A stretch of 64,000 bases of DNA. It comes from Annona cherimola (taxonomy: Eukaryota; Streptophyta; Magnoliopsida; Magnoliales; Annonaceae). The stretch spans positions 12,405,579-12,469,578 of the forward strand of contig CM059975.1 of NCBI GenBank assembly GCA_030490835.1, read 5' to 3'. The position numbers and the translations under genes are program-made. The notes under the pieces were generated by a model. The model was not told the DNA's origin, made no database searches, and was given only the letters and a program-made list of their open reading frames with translations. This document shows, piece after piece, positions 36,846 through 47,790 of this stretch (its first letter is position 1; every line of letters starts with the position of its first letter).

Positions 36846-38047
36846 AAGTAAAAGGGGTGTAAAATGCACAAAACAAGAGGAGCTTTTACTCATCATTTAA
36901 CAGCTATGACAGGCTTTATGACATGCTTCGTGTAACCCTTTTAGTACTGTCGTTGACTTATGTTCACTGAGAAGAACTGTAGCTGCAATCCATACGCATT
37001 TCCCTTCTGTTTTTGGGATGGTGAGTGTTGAATGATTCATTTTCCCTTTTCTTCAATACCTCCTTTTTTTTTTTTACATTGCTTACAATTTCAATCATTA
37101 TCTTTTATCTTTTCATGTCATCAACTTTAACCTATTTTAGTTTTATTCAATTTATGGATACACATTTTTTTATATATATAAAAAGTCGCCTTCAATTTGT
37201 AACGGGAAGAAAGGCAAAGAGAGAATGAATTGAGAAACAGAGGATACTAATGGAGAACAAAATAAATATGATTGGAAAAAATATGAACAGTAGAGATATA
37301 GATAAATGTTGCCTCCATTCACAAATGATCAAGATCATTCTTTTAGTTAGATAAATTTTTAATATAATTTTTCATTTCCAAGACATAACAATCTTATTTG
37401 TTCCGTTTTCAATACTACTTTTTTATTTCTCAATATACAAGAACCCTTCTTCCGATCTCCCAGTCTTGTCCCACTCCACCAAGTTTGATCATCCTGAGCA
37501 GGCTACGCTGGACGGACCCGCAGCCTTTTATTGCAATTTTCATGGCATGTGCATAACGGGGTTCAGATGACACTAAGCATCCAAATCGTTCATTGCCCAC
37601 CACTTCTGAGATCTGATGCTAGGCACCCAGATGGTCTTTTGAGTTTTGAGTGAAGATTTTAACCGCCCTTTATTTGTTTGAAGTAAACCCCATTTTAGTT
37701 TTCTATGTCAGATATTCAAGAATCATGGTTGTGATCATTTCCTTTTCGTACCAGGAAAAAGTAACCCAAGTGGCCTAGTTCTCCTGTTTAAAATCCAAGA
37801 CGCTGCCCAGAAGAAAAGGACAAAACAAGAAAACAGGCATGTCCCACACGCATGAAAAAGTATGACTCCAGTATCTAGATGGCATGATATCGCTACCCCC
37901 CCCCCCCCCCTCGAAGTAATAGAAAGAGGCAAAAGTGCATGCATTAGTAAGTAGGTGTAGCCTGTCAATGTTAGACGTACAGGTTAGGTATGAGATGCCA
38001 TAGTACAGACCTTTTATTTCATTGTCTCCCATCCAACAGCCACAAGT
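36846..38047. other. intergenic stretch with a C15 run
   Basis: No supported gene. A run of 15 C's at 37,896-37,910 is the only conspicuous feature. Minus-strand frames at 37,735-38,032 read through that run and are not credible. Confidence 0.45.
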
Positions 38048-38050
38048 TAA

Positions 38051-38312
38051 CGGGACGTTTGGTAATGTGTAAAATAGTGGGATCGTGAAAAATGAAAAAG
38101 AAAATATTTTGAGAAAGGCGTGATTGATAAGAAATTATAGATGTATAGTAGGAATAAATAGGTTTGTTGTATGTAGTTGGTAGGGAAAATAATTGGAATG
38201 TAGGGGTAAAAATGAAAAAAATAGTGTGATTGATAGAGTAATAATTGTTTTGAAAAACCAAATACCATGAAAAACCCATATTTCCCACACTTTGACGTTA
38301 CCAATAGTCCCC
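38051..38312. mobile_element. PIF/Harbinger-like MITE, 262 bp, TSD TAA
   Basis: Left CGGGACGTTTGGTAATGTG and right (reverse strand) GGGGACTATTGGTAACGTC form the TIR; TAA flanks both sides (38,048-38,050 and 38,313-38,315). Two overlapping minus-strand frames of 85-89 codons here are by-products of the MITE. Confidence 0.8.
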
Positions 38313-38315
38313 TAA

Positions 38316-39539
38316 ATCTGTTCTCAGGTTTTGGAAATGTTTAGTGGGTTCTTCTCTAGTGTGCGATGATCATGTGAAGTGCAGAAAAGGAGTCTTTAAT
38401 TGAATGTGACCTCTAAAGTTTTTACGATGGAGAAATAAAACCTACTGGCAATCACCCAATTGAAGATGGGATTACCTGCATCTGCTTCAAAACCATGGTC
38501 CTTTGAATCTGTGCATGTTGCAATTGGATGGTTCTTCAACATACCCAACAAATTACAATATTTGAAAATTATGCCTGCACTCTTAGTCATAACATTTTAT
38601 TACCTTCAAAATCATCTTTATTTTTAAACAAATTGGGGAGCAGGTGATGACAACTAAGAACTTGCAAGGTAATTTTTTAGAAAATTTTGTGAACGTTGAA
38701 GCATATGTGGATTTTTGAATAAAATAACAATATTTTCTGTGAATAAATAATGATGTAGGATGTTAAGCAGTTGAAATCTTAGAATGGGATAGATATCATG
38801 ATGTAAAGTGGTATGTAACAAAAGGGTAAGATGACGAAGAGTTACAACATATCAACAAAACAAAAAGGCTTTTTTGAACCCCCCCACTCCGTGACAACCC
38901 TTACAAAATCTGGTTTTTAGTATATTTAGATTCTTACTATTTTTAGTATCTTTCGATTCTTATTATTTTTAGTATATTCTGATTTTTACTATTTTTAATA
39001 AACTTACCATTTCTACTATTTTAGTAAAATATGTTCGTCAGGAGTTGTCATAAATTTCTTTGCATAAGGTTTGAGTTTTTGTGTTTGAACCTTGTTTATC
39101 TACCCTAAAAGTTAAATAGCACTAAAAAAATAACTGATTTGGATCCCACTAAAACGCTATCTTTTGGACTTCTTATTTACTTAAAATATAAAACTCTTCT
39201 TAATTGAAAATCTTCATGAATTTCAACACCGAAAATTTAGCAGTATTGTCGGATGATGTTATTGGTTTTCATTTATTTCAGTCACCCAGGTATTCAATGG
39301 AATATATAGCTAACCAAGTGATCAGGAATTTATACTTACATGGCAAAGTTAACCAGCCGAAAGTCACCTGGAGAGAGTAGAAGGGTTGATTCCAGGCGAA
39401 GGCAATGAAATAACATAACGAACGAGGTTAATTATTTAAGGTGGAAGCTGTGGATGGTGTGCATGAAAACTGAGATTATTCTTACATGATGGTGGAACAG
39501 ATGGAGGAAGCATATTCACGAATTGCTGTAGAAGGGCCC
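38316..39539. other. intergenic stretch with a short 26-bp repeat
   Basis: About 38,914-38,995 holds three near-copies of a ~26-bp unit ('ttttagtat-ttt-gattctta-tat'). Otherwise nothing recognised. Confidence 0.5.
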
Positions 39540-39551
39540 GGTTGGGGTTGG

Positions 39552-39558
<7 letters not shown>

Positions 39559-39600
<42 letters not shown>

Positions 39601-39888
39601 ATTGGTATCTAATTACATGTATCTCAACACATATTATACTTGAATATCTGAGACATTCTTACAAATCTGGGAACACATAACGTCCCAAAGAAATCTGGAA
39701 GACACAGCTTCCAACAGCCACCTGGGAGACCACATTGCTCCCACACTTTCCACCTGGGAGACCACCTGCTCCCACACTTTCCACCCGGGAGACCACGCTC
39801 CCACGCCTATCCGGGGATTCGATCCCCCGCCAGCCGCAGCTACGGCTGTCCGCGCCGCCGCTGGCGACCAACCAAGCTAGCCTCGGTT
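39559..39888 (-). mobile_element. young tRNA-derived SINE, minus strand, with 19-bp TSD and A45 tail
   Basis: On the minus strand it begins near AACCGAGGCTAGCTTGG; TAGCTTGGTTGG fits a tRNA A box, and GGGGGATCGAATCCCCGG fits a B box (39,812-39,830). The GC-rich head contains three near-repeats of GGGAGCGTGGTCTCCC-like sequence. The 3' tail is seen as 45 T's at 39,555-39,599. GGTTGGGGTTGGTGATTTT is repeated exactly at 39,540-39,558 and 39,889-39,907. The long clean tail and exact TSD point to recent insertion. Confidence 0.9.
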
Positions 39889-40339
39889 GGTTGGGGTTGG
39901 TGATTTTGATTATGCAGATCTTCTACCTTTCATTTATGTATGGTTCTGATGGCAACCTTAGGTAGAGGGAGGCAAGAACTTGCAATCCAAAAAAAGGCTG
40001 GTTTCATTGATTTCCTTGGACCATAGCCAAATCTTAGATGCCTACAAACAAATACATTGCTCACCGAAAGTCGATCACTATCTTCTTATCTTGTTTGAAA
40101 AATACAATCACATGATGAGTCACTTTCCACACCAAAAAGATTAACAAGCATATGTTGGCAGAAGGTAACTAAGCTCTGTTTAGTTAACCCCTCATTTCCA
40201 AATAAGCTAGGAAAAGTAACACTAGTGTTAAATGTTATTTAATTGAGGGCCAACCCATGGGAAGCGCTTCTTAGCGTTTTCTCATGGGAAGCCTCATCTG
40301 AACCGTCCAGATTGAATCAACGGCTTTGATTTCACAGGG

Positions 40340-40980
40340 CATTTTCGGTAGTTGAAAATGCGTGTAACTTTCGTTTCCATGCTCTTCTTCTCCCTTGCTT
40401 CTCCATGCATCTCTCTTGCCTTCGTTTCCACCCCATGCTTCTCCCTTCCCTTGCGACTCGCTGTGGAGCTTAGCCGGATTTGCTTGGAAGCCGGCGGGAC
40501 GGAGAAGGTGGAGACGACACGGTGAGATCTGAGATGATGGGTTCCGCCTAGGAGACGACGCGCTGCTGACGAACTGCTGCTGCCGACGATGTGCTGCTGC
40601 TGCCGACGACGTTCCTTTGCAGCAATGAAGCGGGTGGATTCGAGCGGCAATGGCAGCATCGACCGGCAGAAGAGAAGAAAACTCGCAGCGTTAGTTTTTT
40701 TTTAGATTCAGGCGATTGGAGAACAGATCTGTCCGGCGAGTTAGGCATCACAGTTAGCAAGCCCTTGGCGAGTCATCCGTCTGTTCCGATCGGCGATCCA
40801 ACGGCCGACGGTTGGTGGGGTATGAGGCAGGGGCGTGGCTGCCGGCTGCGATTCGTGGAGGGTGATGCACCGTGTCTCATTTGTCGCGACGGATTGTAGA
40901 GGCTGATGCACGGTGCGTTATTTATCGCGACGGATAGAAATTTGACGGCCAGTGATCGCGACGGACAGACATTTGAAAAC
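40340..40980. other. GC-rich island inside the Mutator-like element, possibly captured host sequence
   Basis: This ~640-bp block is far richer in GC than the surrounding element. Open frames exist on both strands (minus 40,294-40,659, 121 codons; plus 40,591-40,899, 102 codons) but neither shows a domain I recognise, and their low-complexity Ser/Arg/Gln composition suggests a 5' leader rather than a protein core. The last 150 bp repeat the phrase TCGCGACGGA three times or more (from about 40,882). Pack-MULE style gene capture is a reasonable inference. Confidence 0.4.
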
Positions 40981-42030
40981 AATTTTACAAAAAAATTTTA
41001 ATAATCTAATAGAATTTCCAAATTATATAAATATAATAGTTGTGTAAAAAAATATAAATATTATACTTATTGCATCAAAATTTCAATTTCAATGTAATTT
41101 CTCTTAACATTTTGTGAAAATGATATAAAACAACTAAAAAAAATGTAAATTTTTTTATAAAGTTTCTATTTATATATTTTAAATAAACTTGTAAAAATAA
41201 TTCTTTTATGTAGTTGGAATTTTTTAGATTTATATAGATGTCAATTATTCAATTCACAAACATAGTCAATTGAAAGATTTTATATAAAATATAATTATCA
41301 AAAAGTTTTCATATAAAATATTCTTAAGATGAAAAAAGTTAAAAATTAGAAGGATGAAATAATTAGCTTAACGAAATTGAGCTACTATTATTTTTAATTA
41401 TACATTTATATTTCTTTTGTATATGTTTATATTATTTAGAATCATTAAAATCGAATAAAAGTCCATGGATTATAAAAATTTAAAGATATATTGTAACTGA
41501 AGATCTAATTTATTTTTTAAAATATATTATATTAATATAATAATGTGTGTGAAAGTGCGCGTGGGTGGGAAGTTAGTTAATTTTTATGTTTTTTAATGGA
41601 GTGTTACGGGTGTGTGAGTTTAATACAAATTTTGATCTTTTTAGAAAGTTGCTTACCTTACTCTATTTTGATTTGCAAAATATTTATAACAATAGACGGT
41701 TTATATTAGAAAAATTCAGCTAATTAAATTATGAATATGAATAATTATGTACACGGTTAAAATAGTGCGATATTTTTATTTAAATGTGAATAAAAATAAT
41801 AATATAATAATAATTATTTATTTCAAAAAAGCAATTATTTTATTTTATATTATTTATTTTTATGTTTGAATGCATGTTTATATGTTGAAATTATATTATA
41901 GATTATATTACTTAATTATTAAACCAGTACCAAAAAGTCATATATATTTATATTATCAAATGTTAATTATAGTAATTTAATTTAAATAAATATAATTTAT
42001 ACAATTTTATTTTTAAAAGTTAATATAAAT
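40981..42030. other. AT-rich filler of the Mutator-like element
   Basis: Very AT-rich; no frame, repeat array or RNA gene recognised. Confidence 0.5.
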
Positions 42031-42870
42031 GTGCCCCGCGGGTGTCCAGAAATAAATATTTTATTTTCTAAAATATATATATGTGTCCCGCGGACCTCCA
42101 AAAATGAATATTTTGTTTTCTAAAATATATAAGTGTCCCACGGGAGTCCAAAAATGAATATTTTGTTTTCTAAAAAATATATGTGTGTCCCGCGGGCGTC
42201 CAAAAATGAATATTTTGTTTTATAAAAATATATATGTGTCCCACGGGTCTCCAAAAATGAATGTTTTGTTTTTTTAAAAAATATATGTGTCCCACGGGCT
42301 TCAAAAAATAAATAATTTATTTTTTAAAAAATATATATGTGTCCCGCGAGCGTCCAAAAATGAATATTTTGTTTTATAAAAATATATATGTGTCCCACGG
42401 GTCTCCAAAAATGAATGTTTTGTTTTTTTAAAAAATATATGTGTCCCACGGGCTTCAAAAAATAAATAATTTATTTTTAAAAAAATATATATGTGTCCCG
42501 CGGGCGTCCAAAAATGAATATTTTGTTTTATAAAAATATATATGTGTCCCACGGGTCTCCAAAAATGAATGTTTTGTTTTTTTAAAAAATATATGTGTCC
42601 CACGGGCTTCAAAAAATAAATAATTTATTTTTTAAAAAATATATATGTGTCCCGCGGGCGTCCAAAAATAAATATTTTGTTTTATAAAAATATATGTCCC
42701 GTGGGCCTCCAAAAATGAATATATTATTTTTTTAAATATATAAATGTCCCACGGGCCTCAAAAGATGAATATTTTGTTTTTTTAAAAATAATCATGTGTC
42801 CCACGGGCCTCAAAAAATGAATATTTTATTTTTATAAAAATATATATGTATCCCGCGGGCGTCTGTAATT
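42031..42870. repeat. satellite block 1: ~51-bp monomers, partly in a 154-bp trimer
   Basis: Each monomer has a core close to TGTCCCGCGGGCGTCC followed by an A/T-rich spacer ('aaaaatgaatattttg...tataaaaatatata'). Three successive trimer units start at 42,236, 42,390 and 42,544, exactly 154 bp apart. The GC-rich palindromic CCCGCGGG core stands out in otherwise AT-rich DNA. Confidence 0.95.
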
Positions 42871-43335
42871 GCAGAGGATGAGTTTGGTCAAATCTTCCTT
42901 TTATGCAAAGGTGCAGACAGGTATGTATTTCCTCACCATTTCGAACTCCGGTTGAGTGTTAAAATAATTTTTGTTTACCTTTTGACCTATTATCTTCTAA
43001 AGAGTCTTCATGCCCAATTTTGACTTTTGCATTCGGATACCTATTTCGACTGCTTTTGTAATTTTGACCAGCCCAATTTGTAATGTTAGTTTAAACTAAT
43101 TAAGTGGGTTATATATCCTTCTTTAAAAAAAAAATATTCTTGTGTAAAATATAAAAAGTTATTAGATTCTGATGCATTAGAATTTAATAATATTATAGGA
43201 TTATTTATCCAAATAAAAATGATGTTTCAAATAATCTTGAATATCACTTTAAAATTTATATAATCTCTTGTCAAACTATTATTTTACACGTATTTAATAA
43301 ATTTTGTTATCAAATTTCAATTTAATATAGTTATA
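42862..43335 (+). other. non-satellite spacer with an exon-like start
   Basis: The satellite is interrupted by unrelated sequence. It begins with an acceptor-like TCTGTAATTGCAG (to 42,874), then a 46-bp open segment from 42,875 (MSLVKSSFYAKVQT from 42,878) and a strong donor-like GTATGT at 42,921. The rest is ordinary AT-rich sequence. It could be a captured exon with intron flanks. Confidence 0.4.
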
Positions 43336-45735
43336 AAAAAATATACGCATCCCGCGAGCGTCCAAAAGTGAATATATTATTTTTTAAAAATTTATAAATG
43401 TCCCACGGGCCTCAAAAAATGAATATTTTGTTTTTTAAAAAATGTACATGTGTCCCTCGGGCGTCCAAAATTGAGTATAATGTTTTATAAAAATATCTAC
43501 GTGTCCCGCGGGCTTCAAAAAGTGAATATATTGTTTTTATAAAATTTAAAAATGTCCCACCGGCCTTAAAAATTGAATATTTTATTTTTTTAAAATATAT
43601 ACGTGTCCCGTGGGCGTCGAAAAATGAATATAATGTTTTATAAAAATTTAAATGTGTCCCACGAGCTTCATAAAATGAATGTATTGTTTTTATAAAATAT
43701 ATGAATGTCCCACGGGCCTCAAAGAATGAATATTTTGTTTTTATAAAAATATATGCGTGTCCCGTGGGCGTCCAAAAATGAATATAATATTTTATATAAT
43801 ATATATGTGTCCCGCGGGCGTCCAAAAATGAAAATATTATTTTTGTAAAATATATAAATGTCCCACGGGACTCAAAAAATGAATATTTTGTTTTTTTTTA
43901 AAAATATACGTGTCCCGTGGGCGTCCAAAAATGAATATAATGTTTTATAAAAAATTAAAGGTGTCCCGGGAGCTTCAAAAAATGATGTATTATTTTTATA
44001 AAATATATAAATGTCCCACGGGCCTCAAAAAGTGAATATTTTGTTTTTATAAAAATATCTACGTGTCCCGCGGGCTTCAAAAAGTGAATATATTGTTTTT
44101 ATAAAATTTAAAAATGTCCCACCGGCCTTAAAAATTGAATATTTTGTTTTTTTTAAATATACACGTGTCCCGTGGGCGTCGAAAAATGAATATAATGTTT
44201 TATAAAAATTTAAATGTGTCCCACGGGCTTCATAAAATGAATGTATTGTTTTTATAAAATATATGAATGTCCCACGGGCCTCAAAGAATGAATATTTTGT
44301 TTTTATAAAAATATATACGTGTCCTGTGGGCGTCCAAAAATGAATATAATATTTTATATAATATATATGTGTCCCGCGGGCGTCCAAAAATGAAAATATT
44401 ATTTTTGTAAAATATATAAATGTCCCACGGGACTCAAAAAATGAATATTTTGTTTTTTTAAAAAAATATACGTGTCCCGTGGGCGTCCAAAAATGAATAT
44501 AATGTTTTATAAAAAATTAAAGGTGTCCCGGGAGCTTCAAAAAATGATGTATTATTTTTATAAAATATATAAATGTCCCACGGGCCTCAAAAAGTGAATA
44601 TTTTGTTTTTATAAAAATATCTACGTGTCCCGCGGGCTTCAAAAAGTGAATATATTGTTTTTATAAAATTTAAAAATGTCCCACCGGCCTTAAAAATTGA
44701 ATATTTTGTTTTTTTAAAATATATACGTGTCCCGTGGGCGTCGAAAAATGAATATAATGTTTTATAAAAATTTAAATGTGTCCCACGGGCTTCATAAAAT
44801 GAATGTATTGTTTTTATAAAATATATGAATGTCCCACGGGCCTCAAAGAATGAATATTTTGTTTTTATAAAAATATATACGTGTCCCGTGGGCGTCCAAA
44901 AATGAATATAATATTTTATATAATATATATGTGTCCCGCGGGCGTCCAAAAATGAAAATATTATTTTTGTAAAATATATAAATGTCCCACGGGACTCAAA
45001 AAATGAATATTTTGTTTTTTTTTAAAAATATACGTGTCCCGTGGGCGTCCAAAAATGAATATAATGTTTTATAAAAAATTAAAGGTGTCCCGGGAGCTTC
45101 AAAAAATGATGTATTATTTTTATAAAATATATAAATGTCCCACGGGCCTCAAAAAGTGAATATTTTGTTTTTATAAAAAATCATACGTATCCCGCGGGCG
45201 TCCAAAAATGAAAATAATGTTTTATAAAAATATATACGTGTCCCGTGGGCCTCCAAAAATAAATGGATTGTTTTTATAAAATATATGAATGTCCCACGGG
45301 CCTCAAAAAATGAATATTTTGTTTTTATAAAAATATATACGTGTCCCGTGGGCGTCCAAAAATGAATATAATGTTTTATAAAAATATCTACGTGTCCCGC
45401 GGGCATCCAAAAATGAATATATTATTTTTTTAAAATATATAAATGTGTCACGGGTCTCACAAAATGAATATTTTAATTTTTATAAAAATATATACGTGTC
45501 CGGTGGGCATCCAAAAATGAATATAATATTTTATAAAAATATATACGAGTCCCGCGGGCATCCAAAAATGAATATATTGTTTTTTTAAAATATATGAATG
45601 TCCCACGGGCCTCAAAAAATGAATATTTCATTTTTATAAAAATATATACAGGTCCCGCGATCGTCCAAAAATGAATATATTATTTTTTAAAAATAATCAT
45701 GTGTCCCGCGGGCATCCAAAATATATATAATATTT
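43336..45735. repeat. satellite block 2: 51-bp monomers organised in 562-bp, 11-monomer higher-order repeats
   Basis: Equivalent points recur at 43,825, 44,387 and 44,949 and at 44,025, 44,587 and 45,149, all 562 bp apart. I count 11 TGTCC cores between 43,826 and 44,387. The copies are nearly identical to each other although neighbouring monomers differ, the mark of recent unequal exchange or replication slippage of whole 562-bp units. Because 51 is a multiple of 3, the minus strand shows long frames of a 17-residue repeat (EARGTHIYFYKTLYSFF-like); these are not treated as genes. Confidence 0.95.
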
Positions 45736-45906
45736 TTTACTATTTTATTTCTTTATATAAATTTTTATTTCATTAAATCAAGTAGAGTTAATATTTTTAA
45801 TTATAATTTAATATATGTATTTAGTTCAAATTTATTTAGTCCTCAAATGAATATTAAAGTATATACATTTTGCAAAATACATAGATTAAATTATTAATTT
45901 AAAAAA

Positions 45907-46642
45907 TTAGACACGGTTAGACACGGTTAGACACGGTTAGACGCGGTTAGACGCGGTTAGACAGGGTTAGACAGGGTTAGACGCGGTTAGATTTTTTGTG
46001 ATTTTTATAAATCAAATTTTTTGGGTTCCAAATTTGGTTTTTAAGATATAAATGGTCTTATAAAGGCCCTAGGATAATATTAGAGGGTTTAGATTATGAT
46101 TAAATTATTAATTTAAAAAATTAGACACGGTTAGACGCGGTTAGACGCGGTTAGACACGGTTAGACACGGTTAGACACGGTTAGACAGGATTAGACAGGG
46201 TTAGACGCGGTTAGATTTTTTGTGATTTTTATAAATCATATTATTTGGATTCCAAATTTTATTTTTAAGATATAAATGGTCTTATAAAGGTCCTAGGATA
46301 ATATTAGAGGGTTTAAATTATGATTAACTTATTAATTTCAAAAATTAGACACGGTTAGACACGGTTAGACGCGGTTAGACGCGGTTAGACACGGTTAGAC
46401 ACGGTTAGATTTTTGTGATTTTTATAAATCATATTATTTGGGTTTCAAATTTTGTTTTTAAGATATAAATGGTCTTATAAAGGCCCTAGGATAATATTAG
46501 AGGGTTTAGATTATGATTAAATTATTAATTTCAAAAATTAGACACAGTTAGACACGGTTAGACGCAGTTAGACACGGTTAGACACGGTTAGACGCAGTTA
46601 GACACGGTTAGACGCAGTTAGACACGGTTAGACACGGTTAGA
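45907..46642. repeat. nested array of the 10-bp motif TTAGACACGG
   Basis: Four blocks of perfect decamers and one-base variants (TTAGACGCGG, TTAGACAGGG, TTAGACACAG): 8 copies from 45,907, 9 from 46,121, 6 from 46,345 and 10 from 46,538. Between them lies a conserved ~130-bp spacer ('aagatataaatggtcttataa', 'ccctaggataatattagag'), giving a longer period of about 190-225 bp. No similarity to the 51-bp satellite. Confidence 0.95.
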
Positions 46643-47078
46643 TTCTATTATTTTCAGAAAATAAAAAAATATTAATAAATTTTCAAAAATTCAAGAAAAA
46701 TCTAAGAAATTGTTATTCTTGAGAGTACCTTAATTACATTAACTTTAAATAATATAAAATCATTTCTAATATAAATTTTATTTTTCAAATTTACCAATTA
46801 TGATAAAATCTAATTAAAATATCATTTTTTGTACATTAATATTTTTTAAAAATTTTCAAATAATGAAAAATTATGTTTATATACGTTTTACTAATTGATC
46901 TATCAAATGAATGGAAAAGATTGAGATTTTGTATGTATATAATATAAAATTTATCAAAAAATCAAACATACTCACGTTTTTAGTCAAACATACTCACGAT
47001 GGAAAATTACTAAATTACCGTTGCTTCCTTTTTTTTCTCATGGGAAGCACTTCCCATGGGTTGGCCCTCTATTTAATT

Positions 47079-47640
47079 ATCTTTTCATAGAGAATTTCAG
47101 ACGTTAATGTGCATTGCTGACAAGTGGGTAGTCTTGACAATCCACCTAAACTTGGGAAGTGAATCATGTTACCCCGGAAAAGCGACTGGCAGCAATCCAC
47201 AGGAAGAAAAATAAAAATGGAAAACGAGAAGGGTAGCAGCCCCGTCCATTAAATAAATGTGGTGGGTGGAGGGCTTTGTAAGCGTGGAGGATTCCAATCG
47301 ACAGGGGTCACTTTCCTTAGCATGAATGGAAATGAAAAAAGGAGGGGGAGGGAATGATTCTGCTCGACCGGAATATGAAATGAATTCCTGGCCGTTGAAA
47401 AGATAGGCCACGGGGGATGATCTCAGACGAAGGCCTCTGCATCCCTTCCGGCTTGTTTGAGATGTAATTAAATTTTTTGACTAATAAAAAAAATACAGTT
47501 AAAATAGATAAATTAATTGTATGAATAGTTATCTACAATGATTGAAAGCATAGCAGTATAAAAAGATATAAATAAATAAATAAATAATATAATTACTGTA
47601 AATAGTAAAAAAATATTATCTTGAAATTTTTTTTAATGGA
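47079..47640. other. unique-looking intergenic stretch
   Basis: GC-richer than its surroundings to about 47,460, then AT-rich. No frame with recognisable motifs on either strand. Confidence 0.45.
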
Positions 47641-47790
47641 CATTGTAAAAATACCGTAGGCAAAGTTACAAATAATTAGAACTCTCATGTCATAGTAAGA
47701 TTCAAAAATTGGACTTTATCTTCTGAGGCCGCAGGTGTTACCAACTAGGTTGTTATCCGATCCACGGGTTGAAAAGTTTTTGACCTCGGT
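47640..47790 (-). mobile_element. probable tRNA-derived SINE, minus strand, degenerate
   Basis: On the minus strand ACCTAGTTGGTAACACC (near 47,735-47,752) fits a tRNA A box and TTTTTGAATCTTAC (near 47,697-47,711) a worn B box, with an A-rich 3' end towards 47,630. No TSD was found. Confidence 0.4.

Larger units (their letters stand above)
40245..47069. mobile_element. 6.8-kb Mutator-like element carrying satellite arrays
   Basis: The left end GAGGGCCAACCCATGGGAAG continues CGCTTC; the right end on the reverse strand reads GAGGGCCAACCCATGGGAAG then TGCTTC, so 25 of 26 bases match. The flanking TATTTAATT is repeated exactly at 40,236-40,244 and 47,070-47,078, a 9-bp TSD as expected for Mutator-like transposition. 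No transposase frame is present, so it is non-autonomous. Inside, in order: a GC-rich island (40,340-40,980), AT-rich filler, a 51-bp-monomer satellite (42,040-45,720), AT-rich filler, a 10-bp-motif array (45,907-46,642). Alternative: two unrelated TIR copies flanking older sequence, but the exact TSD argues for one insertion. Confidence 0.85.

Noticed and set aside
38019..38304. Two overlapping minus-strand frames of 85-89 codons
   Set aside because: They coincide with the 262-bp MITE; overlapping frames without motifs are not credible genes.
39659..39965. Open frames on both strands with Pro/Gly/Arg-rich sequence
   Set aside because: They are readings of the GC-rich SINE head.
43412..45406. 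Long minus-strand frames of a 17-residue repeat
   Set aside because: They arise because the satellite monomer is 51 bp; the frame is lost across each 562-bp unit and no start or domain context exists.
42040..45720. CRISPR-like array (regular short repeats with spacers)
   Set aside because: Repeat and spacer are both conserved between monomers, the host is a plant and no cas genes exist; it is a satellite.
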